NCBI GenBank assembly: GCA_963825845.1
Contig: CAWGVL010000013.1
Span: 62,001-126,000, forward strand
DNA length: 64,000 nucleotides
Source: DASQDN01 sp963825845
GTDB lineage: Bacteria > Acidobacteriota > Terriglobia > Bryobacterales > Bryobacteraceae
Reading direction: 5' to 3'
Shown here: positions 27,610 to 37,100 of the stretch, in pieces
Layout of the letters: the number at the start of each line of letters is the position of its first letter
Numbering within the stretch: position 1 is the first letter of the stretch
Made by a program: the position numbers and the translations under genes
Notes under the pieces: generated by a model
Seen by the model: only the letters and a program-made list of their open reading frames with translations
Told to the model about the DNA's origin: nothing
The model's database searches: none

Positions 27610-28079
27610 TCAAGTTCTCTCCTCGCGCAGCAACTCCAACGTTTCAATTAGGTCTTGCAGGCGATCCTGCCCGATGTGCCCGAGATGCATCTTGAGCATG
27701 GAGGCAAGCGGTTGGTCAATACGATTGACGAGGTCGCGTCCTTCCGGCGTGATCCTAGTGATCACGACCCGCCGGTCCTGTTTGCTGCGTTCGCGTTCGA
27801 TCAACTTCCGAACTTCCATTCGATCCAGGAGTCGGGTCACATCCGGGTCTGGAGTGATCATCCGCTCGCATGCCTGCGAGCACGTCAGTCCATCCTTTCC
27901 CGCGCCGCGAAGAATGCGTAACATGTTGTACTGCGTGGAAGTGAGTTGATACTCCTTCAGCAGTTCCGCGACTTTCTGTTGCAGATGCTCATAGGTGCGG
28001 CCGAGATTCAGCAGCGCCTCTTCTTCCGAAGGGCGAACGGTTTGGTCTGCTTGATTTCTTTTGCTAGTCGTCCGCTCAC
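27610..28079 (-). CDS. MarR-family transcriptional regulator, one frameshift
   Basis: Winged-helix dimeric repressor. The part downstream of the break reads LLNLGRTYEHLQQKVAELL, STQYNMLRILRGAGKDGLTCSQACERM, then the recognition helix and wing DPDVTRLLDRMEVRKLIERERSKQDRRVVITRITPEG. The N-terminus VSGRLAKEIKQTKPFA starts at GTG 28079 and is joined to it by one missing base in the CCC run near 28032. With that base the protein is 156 residues, normal for MarR. It has a near-perfect promoter only 6 bp before the GTG, so its message appears leaderless. It probably represses itself and yceI. Confidence 0.85.
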
Positions 28080-28085
28080 AATTCC

Positions 28086-28114
28086 ATAATACTCGTTATC
28101 ACGATTATTGTCAA
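28086..28114 (-). promoter_or_regulatory. marR promoter with embedded operator
   Basis: Reading the minus strand: TTGACA, exactly 17 bp, TATTAT. The spacer contains ATCGTGATAAC (28095-28105), identical to the site before yceI. A repressor bound there would cover the space between -35 and -10. The expected start point coincides with the GTG start codon at 28079. Confidence 0.65.
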
Positions 28115-28139
28115 GAGGGAGATCCGGTTAGTCGGATTA

Positions 28140-28171
28140 GTCGTGGCTCACCACCCGTAGGGAGCCACGAC
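28140..28171. repeat. Perfect 10-bp inverted repeat between marR and the cyclophilin gene
   Basis: GTCGTGGCTC and GAGCCACGAC flank a 12-base loop. The left arm is preceded by TTAGTCG repeated twice with a 2-base gap. It lies 15 bp beyond the cyclophilin stop on the minus strand, so a terminator role for that operon is likely although no T-run follows. Confidence 0.5.
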
Positions 28172-28185
28172 CGCCAAGAGGTAGA

Positions 28186-28665
28186 TTATTTCTCTTCGAT
28201 CGTCACGCTGTCCAGCGTGTCTCCCTGCTGCACCGCATTCACGACATCCTGGCCCGACGTAACCTGCCCGAAGACAGTGTGCTTGCCGTTCAGCCAATCC
28301 GTGGCGATGTGTGTAATGAAGAATTGACTGCCGTTGGTATTTGGCCCGGCATTCGCCATCGAGAGCGAACCGACCTGATGCTTGCGAGGGTTTTCCTTCA
28401 CCTCGTCTTCGAATTTGTATCCAGGACCGCCACGACCCGTACCGGTGGGATCGCCGCCCTGAATCATGAAGTCCGCGATGACACGATGGAACTTCGTCCC
28501 GTTATAAAACCCTTCTCGAGCAAGAAAGACGAAGTTGTTCACCGTGTTCGGCGCATCCTTCGGATACAGCTCACAAACAATGCGGCCGCGCGATGTGTCA
28601 AACGTCGCGGTGTAGCTCTTGTTTGTATCGATCGCCATCGAGGGCGGGGCTGAGTAGTTCGCCAT
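28186..28665 (-). CDS. Cyclophilin-type peptidyl-prolyl isomerase
   Basis: 159 residues, cytoplasmic (no signal peptide). Core cyclophilin motifs: NFVFLAREGFYNGTKFHRVI (active-site FHR), FMIQGGDPTGTGRGGPGY, LSMANAGPNTNGSQFFITH and LNGKHTVFGQV. All catalytic residues (Arg, Phe, Gln, His) are present. It catalyses proline cis-trans isomerisation during folding. It lies 9 bp after the CbiZ gene and ends the minus-strand chain that starts with the lipoprotein at 32216. Confidence 0.94.
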   Translation of the reverse strand: MANYSAPPSMAIDTNKSYTATFDTSRGRIVCELYPKDAPNTVNNFVFLAREGFYNGTKFHRVIADFMIQGGDPTGTGRGGPGYKFEDEVKENPRKHQVGSLSMANAGPNTNGSQFFITHIATDWLNGKHTVFGQVTSGQDVVNAVQQGDTLDSVTIEEK

Positions 28666-28674
28666 AGAATCAGT

Positions 28675-29304
28675 TTACGGCCTGAAGTCGCGCTGCCAAT
28701 CTTTGATGCCGCGAAGCACCGCATCGTAGACCGCCCGTCCGATCACGTGCCCGAGCACGGTGTGTTTCCCGGCGTATTCCAATGGTGGACCCGCAGGAGG
28801 GTGCGCGATGACGAGACAGTCCGTACCCGTCCCGGTCCCGCCGGTTCCCGCATCCATCATGGCTGCCGTCCGAGCTTCCGCGACCATCGCAAGCGCTTCG
28901 AGAGAACACTCTTCCGTCAGGTTGTGCGACACCGAGCAAAGAAGGTTGATAGTTCCGGTCGGGATGAATGTCGGCTCATCACCGATACGCATCGTATTTC
29001 GCAGGCCTATGGTTGCGATACACCATGCCGTCACTCCGCTGTGCTCCACCGTTGCATCTACTTGCCCGTAGCGCTGACGACTCGTCAGTAGACCCACAGC
29101 ATCGGACACGCCCTCAGCAATGAGTTTGGACCGAAGGAAACCTCGCGCGTCGATCAATTCTGGGTATTCATCTCGCGTCAGGAAGTACCACGCCACCGCT
29201 GGTGCGAGTTTACGGCCTCCGTTGACGATAGCCCAACTCACACACAGTTGCGGAGCGGAAAAGCGGACGATCATCAACGGTCCGCGAAACTCGAGGGCGT
29301 TCAC
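28675..29304 (-). CDS. cbiZ: Adenosylcobinamide amidohydrolase CbiZ-like
   Basis: 209 residues from GTG 29304, which overlaps the quinoprotein TGA as GTGA. Family-typical blocks: AVGLLTSRQRYGQVDATVEH, IATIGLRNTMRIGDEP, PTGTINLLCSVSHNLTEECSLEA, AEARTAAMMDAG and GTGTDCLVIAHPP. CbiZ cleaves the amide of adenosylcobinamide to let bacteria salvage cobamide precursors. No other cobalamin gene is in the window, so its placement beside a PQQ-type dehydrogenase is unexpected. In the uncorrected frame it appears fused to the quinoprotein; that is an artefact of a frameshift near 29497. Confidence 0.82.
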   Translation of the reverse strand: MNALEFRGPLMIVRFSAPQLCVSWAIVNGGRKLAPAVAWYFLTRDEYPELIDARGFLRSKLIAEGVSDAVGLLTSRQRYGQVDATVEHSGVTAWCIATIGLRNTMRIGDEPTFIPTGTINLLCSVSHNLTEECSLEALAMVAEARTAAMMDAGTGGTGTGTDCLVIAHPPAGPPLEYAGKHTVLGHVIGRAVYDAVLRGIKDWQRDFRP

Positions 29305-30889
29305 TTCGGCAGCGCGAACGTCATCACCGCGGCGCCCGAACCCATCGTCAAATACTGCCGGCCATCCAGCAGAAAGGTCGTCGGTGATGTACTCAGTCGC
29401 GTTCCGGTGTAGATGCGCCACAGAATCTTGCCGGTCTTCGCATCCGCGGCCATAAGATATCCATCTTCGTCCGCGGCAAACACCAGTCCTGCCGCTGGTC
29501 GACAGGGTCCCAGCCCAGGGAGCCTTGTCGTAGCGGAAATCCCACTTGGTCTCTCCCGTCAAGGGGTCAAGCGCCTTCAGCATTCCCCACTCGCGTTCTT
29601 CGGTAACACCTCGAAAAACGCTCCCCCAAAATGGCTTGCCTTCGATGTACTTCGGCGCGGATGAGAAGAACACGTCGCATGTCTCGCGGACCGCAAAGTA
29701 AAGCAACCCGGTCTGCGGGTTGTAGGAAGGAGCCATCCAGTTGGTGGCTCCCGCGAGACCCGGACATTGTCGATTACCTTCTGGCGACGGTTCGGTCTCA
29801 CCCTTCAGAATGGGACGGCCTTTCTTGTCGAATCCTTGCGCCCATGTTTGGCGTGCGAACGGTTTGGCGCTCAAGAACTCTCCTGTCACACGATCAAGCA
29901 CATAGAAGAAGCCATTCCGATTGGCCTGAACCAAAAGCTTTCGAGGCTTACCCTGCCAGTTCAGGTCCAGCAGCATAGGAGTTTCATTGGCGTCCCAGTC
30001 ATGCGTATCGTGAGGCGTGAATTGATAATGCCACTTCAGCTTCCCCGTGTCAGGATCGAGAGCGACAATCGAATCCGTGTACAGGTTGTCGCCCGCCCGC
30101 TCCTTTCCATAGAGGTCCGGTCCCGGATTTCCGACAGGCCAGTACAGCAGATTCAAGGCGGGATCGTAGGTACCAGTCAGCCAGGTCGCGCCGCCACCGC
30201 GGCCACGATTCCCCGGCCCACGTCTCGTTTCCGGGCTCACCTTTTGCGGGAATGGTATAAAAGCGCCAGGCTCGCTTTCCTGTCGCCGCATCGAACGCGT
30301 CGACGAATCCGCGGATGCCGTACTCGCCACCGGTGATTCCAACGATCACTTTGTCTTTAACGACAAGCGTCGCAACGGTCGCGCCGTAGCCCTTGGTGTA
30401 GTCGGCCATCTCGGCTTCCCACACCAGCTTGCCCGTTCGAATATCGAGCGCGACCACGTGCGCGTTCGGGACCGCCATGAATACGAGCTGCCCCAGAATC
30501 GACAGACCGCGATTTACCGTGCCGTTTACGAATCCGTTCTTAGCCTCGGGAAGAGGATACTTATAACGCCAAAGTTGCCGGCCCGTTTTTGCATCAATGG
30601 CGAAAGCAGTCCCTTCCCCACCAGTGAAGTACATCACGCCGTTAACAACTAGAGGCACGGCCTGGAACGATCCCGACACCCCGGTCTGGAACATCCATTC
30701 GAGGCGCAGATCCTTTACGTTCGACGTGTTGATCTGGTTCAGTTCTCTATGGCGGATGCCCGAGTAATCACCCCAATACGTCAGCCAGTTTTCCGGTTCC
30801 TTCAGCGCATTGACCAGCCGGTCCGACGTGACCGGATTCTGCGCCTGGAGTGATCCGGCGAGGAGCACCGCAACGACAATCCGCCTCAT
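29301..30889 (-). CDS. PQQ-dependent dehydrogenase-like quinoprotein, two frameshifts
   Basis: Periplasmic eight-bladed propeller with signal peptide (VVAVLLAGSLQAQ). Propeller sequence: NWLTYWGDYSGIRHRELNQI, AFAIDAKTGRQLWRYKY, YDPALNLLYWPVGNPGPDLYG, WHYQFTPHDTHDWDANETPML and DGYLMAADAKTGKILWR. The HDTHDWDANE block is the hallmark of methanol/alcohol-type quinoproteins. One base is missing near 30200 and one extra is present near 29497. A di-heme cytochrome c gene overlaps its start (ATGA), giving a dehydrogenase and electron acceptor pair. The substrate, presumably an alcohol or aldehyde, is unknown. Confidence 0.87.
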
Positions 30890-31659
30890 CGAATGCCTTC
30901 AACCTTCTTAACGTCAGAGCCTTTGCTAGTTTGCCCCTTTAGCGTCGTGAGGTACGCCACCAGATCATCCAGCACGTTCTTGGGCATCCCCTTATACGCG
31001 GGCATGAGCGATTCCTTCATCTCCACAACTTCTTTGACATCATCCTTGATGAATGACTTGAACTCCTGGGATTGTAATCGGAGCTGAACCGTGAAGCTAT
31101 CCTCATTCACTCGGGCGCCAACGACCTTGCGTCCATCCTTCGTTACCACGGTGACTCCTCGGTACTCCGCCGGGATGTCGGACGAGGGCTCAATAATCGA
31201 ATCCTCTAAATACTTCACCGAGCGCGCGCCGCCCACACGCGTCAGATCCGGCCCATACGTACTTCCTTCAGTGCCGATCTGATGACAACCCGAGCAGCCG
31301 TGCCGCGCATACATCCGGCGGCCATTGGCAGGATCGCCCGTCGCCTTTTGGGTACCAACTCCGGAACTTCGCAAGTGGTTCAAAAAGCCGACGAGCTTGT
31401 TCAACTCCGGCTCATCCAAACTCTTGAAGGCCGCCATCGTAGTACCGGGAATACCGTCGCGAATAATGCGCTTCAACTCGGCATCTGGCTTTTTCGGGCC
31501 CCCGACCAGATCGGGACCTCGTCCGCCTAAGCCCGTAATCCCGTGGCAAAATGCGCAGTTGCTGCGATAAATTGCCCGGCCTTGCTCAATCGCGGAAGTC
31601 TGCGCAAACGACAGGAGCGGACAGAGCGCCAGTCCGAACAACGACAACCGAAATCTCAT
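30886..31659 (-). CDS. Exported di-heme cytochrome c
   Basis: 257 residues with a signal peptide (LALCPLLSFAQ). Two c-type heme sites: CAFCH near residue 36 and CSGCH near residue 120. Methionine ligand candidates are in GIPGTTMAAF and LMPAYKGMPKNVLDDLVAYL. Between the hemes and the end lies a domain with VTVVTKDGRKVVGARVNEDSFTVQL, typical of the heme-binding proteins found next to acidobacterial quinoproteins. It likely takes electrons from the quinoprotein encoded immediately downstream. Confidence 0.92.
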   Translation of the reverse strand: MRFRLSLFGLALCPLLSFAQTSAIEQGRAIYRSNCAFCHGITGLGGRGPDLVGGPKKPDAELKRIIRDGIPGTTMAAFKSLDEPELNKLVGFLNHLRSSGVGTQKATGDPANGRRMYARHGCSGCHQIGTEGSTYGPDLTRVGGARSVKYLEDSIIEPSSDIPAEYRGVTVVTKDGRKVVGARVNEDSFTVQLRLQSQEFKSFIKDDVKEVVEMKESLMPAYKGMPKNVLDDLVAYLTTLKGQTSKGSDVKKVEGIR

Positions 31660-31673
31660 AGAGATGGTGACTA

Positions 31674-32216
31674 TTATAGGGCGCGCTGAATTGTGAGCCG
31701 GTTCTCACGAACCTTGCCGGCCATCGCGGAACTATACCGGATAGCGTAATTCCCGATGCGCTGCTCGAAGGGTGTGTCGGTCTGAATGGCTGCCCGAAGC
31801 GGGTGATCCATAGTCATGTTGAGTTTCTTGAGCAGCAGGCCCGCGACATCGGTCAGTTTTTCCCGCACGGCCGTTTCCGCTTCGGGCGCGCGAACGTCGC
31901 CACCGAGAACAACGGTCGTCACCGCGATGGGATCTGTCCCGCGAACCTCGTACCATACAGAAGACTGAGTTCCGTTCGACGGGTCGCGCGGACCGATTTG
32001 CACTTCAGTCGATGCGCAGCCGAACCCATCGGCGCCTTCCTTCCAGCGTGTGCCGACCATCCCCACCTCATTCAGCGCCGTGCACAGCGCCGCAGGTTCA
32101 AAGGCAATCTGAGTAACGGATCCGGCTCGCGAGGTCTTGACGGGTTCTGTCACCGGAGACGTAGGCCCGCACGCTGCGAGACACAAGCAGACCAACACTA
32201 ACTCCGCGGTACGCAT
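31674..32216 (-). CDS. Hypothetical lipoprotein
   Basis: 180 residues. I place the start at ATG 32216 because it opens a lipoprotein signal (ELVLVCLCLAACGPTSP, lipobox LAAC). The rest is a mixed alpha/beta domain with two Cys (ALCTALNEVG and DGFGCASTEVQ) and a C-terminal beta-rich end (YAIRYSSAMAGKVRENRLTI). No known family recognised. It begins the minus-strand chain with the cytochrome c, 14 bp downstream, and is divergent from the copper-binding protein gene. Confidence 0.7.
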   Translation of the reverse strand: MRTAELVLVCLCLAACGPTSPVTEPVKTSRAGSVTQIAFEPAALCTALNEVGMVGTRWKEGADGFGCASTEVQIGPRDPSNGTQSSVWYEVRGTDPIAVTTVVLGGDVRAPEAETAVREKLTDVAGLLLKKLNMTMDHPLRAAIQTDTPFEQRIGNYAIRYSSAMAGKVRENRLTIQRAL

Positions 32217-32315
32217 CAAACCACGATTGTATACGGTAACCACAGGACACCCGTCGATTTCCGCGTAACAGCATCTCTTTCGCAGTGTCATACGGGTGAA
32301 AGGGAACCAAACATT

Positions 32316-32675
32316 ATGCCCCACATGGCACACATGACAGCCCAGATGCAGGAATGCATCGAAAACTGCACGAATTGTCACAATATCTGTGTTGAGACGA
32401 TCAGTCACTGCCTCATGCTTGGCGGAGAACACGCCTCAGCCGATCACATTCGTCTACTGATGGATTGCGCCGAGATTTGCGACGTGAGCGCGGACTTCAT
32501 GCTCCGAGGCTCCCACCGCCATGAACGGGTTTGTGGCGTCTGCGCCGAAGTATGCCGGGACTGCGCCAGTGAATGCGCGCGTATGGCGCGTGGCGATGAG
32601 ACTATGATGCGCTGCGCCGAGATGTGCCGCCAATGTGCCGAGAGTTGCCGTCAGATGTCGATGACGACGCACTGA
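32316..32675 (+). CDS. Four-helix-bundle copper-storage-like protein (Csp/DUF326)
   Basis: 119 residues with 14 cysteines spaced along helices (CIENCTNCHNIC, CAEICDVSADF, CGVCAEVCRDCASECARM, MRCAEMCRQCAESCRQM) plus many Met/His at both ends. This 'CxxC..C..C' core is that of Csp3-type proteins, whose helix bundle stores many Cu(I) ions in its interior. No signal peptide is seen, so it is a cytosolic store. Ribosome site AAAGGGA. It is divergent from the lipoprotein gene, and no other copper gene lies nearby. Confidence 0.88.
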   Translation: MPHMAHMTAQMQECIENCTNCHNICVETISHCLMLGGEHASADHIRLLMDCAEICDVSADFMLRGSHRHERVCGVCAEVCRDCASECARMARGDETMMRCAEMCRQCAESCRQMSMTTH

Positions 32676-32714
32676 CGAGCCTCAGCCTGAAAACCGTTTG
32701 CTACAATCCGTGGC

Positions 32715-33770
32715 ATGTTGCGACTCGTGATCGCGCTTGCCGCGCTGGCTACAAGTGCACTCGGCGCCTCTAAAACCGTAGTAACGATTCGCGGTGATCA
32801 GTTTTACATCGACGATCAGCCGACATACAAAGGCCGGACGTGGAACGGTCACAAAATCGAGGGTCTGTTGCTGAACTCTCGTATGGTGCAGGGCATCTTC
32901 GATGACGCGAATCCCGAAACGGTGAAACGCTGGGCCTATAGAGACACCGGCAAGTGGGACCCGGAGCGCAACACTCGCGAGTTCCTCGCGGCCATGCCTG
33001 AGTGGCGGAAGCACGGGCTGAACTCGTTCACCGTCAATCTTCAAGGCGGAAGCCCCGAAGGGTATTCCAAAGAACAGCCGTGGAACAATAGCGCGATCGC
33101 GGCAGATGGATCGCTTCGGCCCGAATATATGGGCCGCCTGAAGCGCATCCTCAACAAGGCGGACGATCTCGGGATGGCCGTCATCCTCGGCATCTTCTAC
33201 TTCGGCCAGGACGAGCATGTGAAGGACGAGGAAGCCGTGAAGAAAGCTGTCGACAACACCGTCGACTGGTTGATGGACAACGGCTATCGAAACGTACTGA
33301 TCGAAGTCGACAACGAGTGCAACGTCACCCGGTACGACCACGAGATCCTCAAGCCCCGTCGCATCCACGAGCTCATCGAGCGAGTGAAGGCTCGTACGCG
33401 GGGCGGCCAGCGGCTGTTGGTCAGTACAAGCTACGGCGGCAACAAGGTTGCGGAAGAGAACGTAGTTCGCTCAGCCGACTTTATCCTGCTGCACGGCAAT
33501 GGTGTGAAAGATCCAAAACGTATCTCGGAAATGGTGCAGCAGACGCGAGCCGTACCGGGTTACACCCCGAAGCCGATCGTGTTCAACGAGGACGATCACT
33601 TCGACTTCGATAAGCCCGACTACAACATGCTCGGCGCAATGCGCGAGTACGCGTCGTGGGGTTACTTCGACCCGGAAGGATATCAGTCGCCTCCGGTCAA
33701 CTGGGGTCTCGACACAGACCGCAAAAAAAGCTTCTTCGCAAAGCTCAAGGAAGTAACGGGAGCGAAGTGA
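32715..33770 (+). CDS. Secreted glycoside-hydrolase-like TIM-barrel protein
   Basis: 351 residues with a signal peptide (LVIALAALATSALGAS). Layout of a clan-A (beta/alpha)8 glycosidase: FTVNLQGGSPEGYS, GMAVILGIFYFGQDEHVKD, VLIEVDNECNVTRYDHEIL (DNE carries the likely acid/base Glu), LLVSTSYGGNK and KPIVFNEDDHFDFDKPDY (Glu in FNED is the likely nucleophile). I cannot assign a GH family number. It probably acts on an external polysaccharide. Its stop overlaps the next gene's GTG start (AAGTGA). Confidence 0.72.
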   Translation: MLRLVIALAALATSALGASKTVVTIRGDQFYIDDQPTYKGRTWNGHKIEGLLLNSRMVQGIFDDANPETVKRWAYRDTGKWDPERNTREFLAAMPEWRKHGLNSFTVNLQGGSPEGYSKEQPWNNSAIAADGSLRPEYMGRLKRILNKADDLGMAVILGIFYFGQDEHVKDEEAVKKAVDNTVDWLMDNGYRNVLIEVDNECNVTRYDHEILKPRRIHELIERVKARTRGGQRLLVSTSYGGNKVAEENVVRSADFILLHGNGVKDPKRISEMVQQTRAVPGYTPKPIVFNEDDHFDFDKPDYNMLGAMREYASWGYFDPEGYQSPPVNWGLDTDRKKSFFAKLKEVTGAK

Positions 33771-34120
33771 AGCTCGACGAGTTCCGCGACGTCGTTAGAC
33801 GCATTCCGCGAGGCGAGGTCATGACCTACGGCGAGGTTGCCGCGGCAGCAGGTCACAAGGGAGCCGCGCGGCAAGTCGTCTGGGCGCTCCACAACTGCGG
33901 ACCCGATATCCCTTGGCATCGCGTCGTAGGCGCAGGCGGCAGGATCCTTCTGCCCGGTGAAGCGGCCCTCGAACAGCGCCTCCGGCTCGAATCCGAAGGC
34001 GTACAGTTCGTCGCCGGACGAATCAAGCGCACGATCAAGGCGAGTTCAGAAAAGAAGCTTCAATCCGAGTTGCAGCCGCCGCGGAGCACCCGCCGACAGA
34101 ATCGCACCAAAACTCGGTGA
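33767..34120 (+). CDS. Alkyltransferase-like protein (MGMT-related, no active-site Cys)
   Basis: 117 residues of the O6-alkylguanine-DNA alkyltransferase C-terminal domain. The conserved helix-turn-helix MTYGEVAAAAGHKGAARQV is followed by IPWHRVVGAGGRI. The methyltransferase active site would read PCHRV; here Trp replaces the Cys (PWHRV), as in ATL proteins, which bind alkylated guanines and hand them to nucleotide excision repair. The last ~25 residues (KASSEKKLQSELQPPR onward) overlap, antisense, the end of the TonB receptor and look unlike the family, so the true end may be earlier. GTG 33767 overlaps the previous stop. Confidence 0.9.
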   Translation: MKLDEFRDVVRRIPRGEVMTYGEVAAAAGHKGAARQVVWALHNCGPDIPWHRVVGAGGRILLPGEAALEQRLRLESEGVQFVAGRIKRTIKASSEKKLQSELQPPRSTRRQNRTKTR

Positions 34121-37100
34121 GCCTACGTAATTGTCCGGCTGATCGTAGTTCACACGATTCAATAGATTGAACGCTTCCGCGCGCAACTGCACACTTAGCC
34201 GTTCCGTGACTTGGGTCGTTTTCACTAATGACACATTGATCACCGCCAGCCCCGGCCCTTCCACGATGTTTCGACCGGCATTTCCGAAGGTCCCGCGCGG
34301 AGGTGTCACGAAAGCCGTCGTGTCGAACCAGCGCTGCTCAGTTGGATTGTCCAATTCAGGCGACCTCACTACATTCGGCCGGTCATTCGCGCCGAACCCG
34401 AGTACGCTGCGGCCTGTGTTGCTGTTGTCGTTATCGGGATGGAGCGCTACGGTGAACGGACGACCGGTCTGGAATGACCAGACTCCGTTGGTTTGCCATC
34501 CCCGCAACAACCACGATCCGCGGAATGGCAGATCGTAGCTGTAGCTCAACGAGAATCGGTGCCGCACATCGAAGTTGCTCCGGCCGCGTTCAGCTCGAAG
34601 ATTGTAGCTGTCCTGCGGAAAGTTTGGGTCGCCTGTGCTGGCGAAGAACCCGGAAGCGTCATCGATTGATTTCCCGAATGTGTAGGATCCCAGCGCCGTC
34701 AAGCCTCGCGAGAATCTCTGCTCGAATCGAGCTTGCAGCGAATGATAGATCGAGTTCGCGCGCGACTCCAAAATACTGATGTCATCGAAGCTGGGATTCG
34801 GGCGCAAGTTTTGCGGAGCGATGCTCGGCCGCGGCTGATTGATATCTCGCGCCGCCACGAGTTTCGTTCCCTTCGTTCCCGCGTAGGTCAACTCCAGCAC
34901 ACGTCCGCTGCCCAAGCCGCGCTGAACGTTGAAATTCCATTGCTGCAGATAAGGAGTGCGGAGATCGCGCTGAATCGCGAGTGCCGATCCAGGTACCGGG
35001 AACGGATAGTTGCTCGGGAACGGATCGTTCAGGAACAGCGGAAATTGCTGCGTCGCCACGAAAGTCCGGAAATCGTAATACGGCGGGCTGAAATACAATC
35101 CCTCGCTCGGAGCCAGCGCCGATTGGTCATAGTAGATGCCGTATGCAGCGCGAACCACGGTGTCGTTAGCCACCTTCCAAGAGACGCCCAATCGCGGGGC
35201 AAAGTTGTTGCGATCGGAAGCGTACCCGGAGCGCGGCATATCTCCTTGCCCGACCGGCGCCAGTGTTCCAGTCGCAACGTCGTACAAGTTTGCCCGGTCA
35301 CGTACGTCAACACCCGGCGATGTGTACTCGTACCGAACACCCGCGGATACCGTAAAAGACGGCGTTAACCGCCAAACGTCATGCACGAAGACTCCATAGC
35401 TCTCTGACCGGAGGCTCTGATGATTGTCGACGCGAGCCACACCAGTGACAACCGGCAAGCCCTGCAACAAGTCGCCCACCGGATTCCCGCTGACTCCATA
35501 GAAAGTTAACAAACCGCGCGCCTGCACGTCACGATACGCATTCTGCTGCAGTACGCGAACCTCACCGCCGAATTTCAAAAAATGGCTGCCTGCCGAATAC
35601 GTCGCCTGATCCACGATCTGGTAGGTATTGGTAACGCTGTGCTGCGGGTTGTTATATTCATCGCCGAGAGGCGAGTATCCCGGCAAGCTGATGTACGATA
35701 AACCCTGCGAACGGCTATTTAACCAGGGCTCCGGCAGCCCGACCTCGCGATTGATGCTTCGATCCTGGTTCTGCTGAAACGCGCCTGCGGCCACACGATT
35801 GAATCCAAGCCGGGCTTCGTTGATCAGTCTCGACGTGAATACGTGCGTCTCACTTGCCATGACGTTCTGCGCGCGCCGCTCGACATCATTTCCGAAGCCC
35901 GGGACACGCGCGAATGCCGCCCCTGAGAATGGCTCGAACAACAAGCGATCGGCGCAACTGTACCGAAGCGCAAAATCAGAAGACTCACTGAACCGGTGGT
36001 CGAGCCGGGTATCGAAATGATGCGTGCGGTCGCGCAGCACGGGCGAAGAAATGTAGTTCTGCCCGGGAACGGCCCGATTCGGCAATGGATACAGATTCGC
36101 GATCGCTTGGCCGATCGGATGAATCCGCTGCGCAGGAATCTTGTTCCCAGGGAAGGGCTGCTGCGTAAACAAGTCCATAGACGGAAATGCGCTTTGCGAG
36201 AAGTCCCCCGCCCTCTCGAGAGCGGTTGGCACGTTTGTGATCCGGGTAATGCCTTCCCGCGTCCGCCTTCCTTCATAGTCTCCGAAGAAGAACGTGCGAT
36301 CCTTTACAACCGGCCCTCCAATCGAGAATCCGAACTGATTCTGCTGGTATCGCGGCGTCTCCTCTTTCGGCGCGAAGTGGTTCGTCTCGTCGAGCGCGGC
36401 GTTGCGGAAAAACTCCCACACTGTCCCGTGGATCGCATTCGTACCGGAGTTCAATACAACGTTGATCTGCCCACCGGCATTCCGTCCAAACGACGCGTCG
36501 TACGTATGAGTGAGCACTTCGAACTCACGGATTGCGTCTACCGGAGGAGTTACACCGACACCATTCAACTTGGGATCGCCATTGTAGACTCCGTCGAGCA
36601 GGAAGTTATTCGCATCCTCACGAGCGCCGTTCACATGAATCGCAAAATCACCGCGCACCGAGCCCGCTGATCCCTGGGCCGCCGGAGCCGTTCCCGGAGC
36701 TAACAACGAAAGCTCGTAAAAATTCCGACCATCCAGCGGAAGTTGCCGTACAGATCTTTGCTCGATCACAGCGCCCAAACTCGTGCTTTCCGTCTTCAAC
36801 GGCTCGACGACGTCTGAGACCTCGGTTCGCTCTCCTTGTGAGCCCGGCTGCAGAACCACGTCGATCCGCGCAGATTCATTTACGTTCAGTGTCAATTCCT
36901 GGGAATGTGCCCGGAACTCTTCTTTCGCTACTTCCAGCCGGTACGATCCAGGGGGCAGCGCAGTGAACGTGTACTCGCCCTGAGCATCCGCCCGCTGAAC
37001 TCGTTTGCGATTGGTCTCATCCTGCGTCAGTGTGACCTCGACGGATGGCACTCGCGCCCGCGATGCGTCGATGATGATGCCAGTCACTGACCCGCGCCAG

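Noticed and set aside
28675..30342. A fused quinoprotein-CbiZ protein in one continuous frame
   Set aside because: It results from an extra base near 29497; after correction the quinoprotein ends at 29301 and CbiZ starts at its own GTG.
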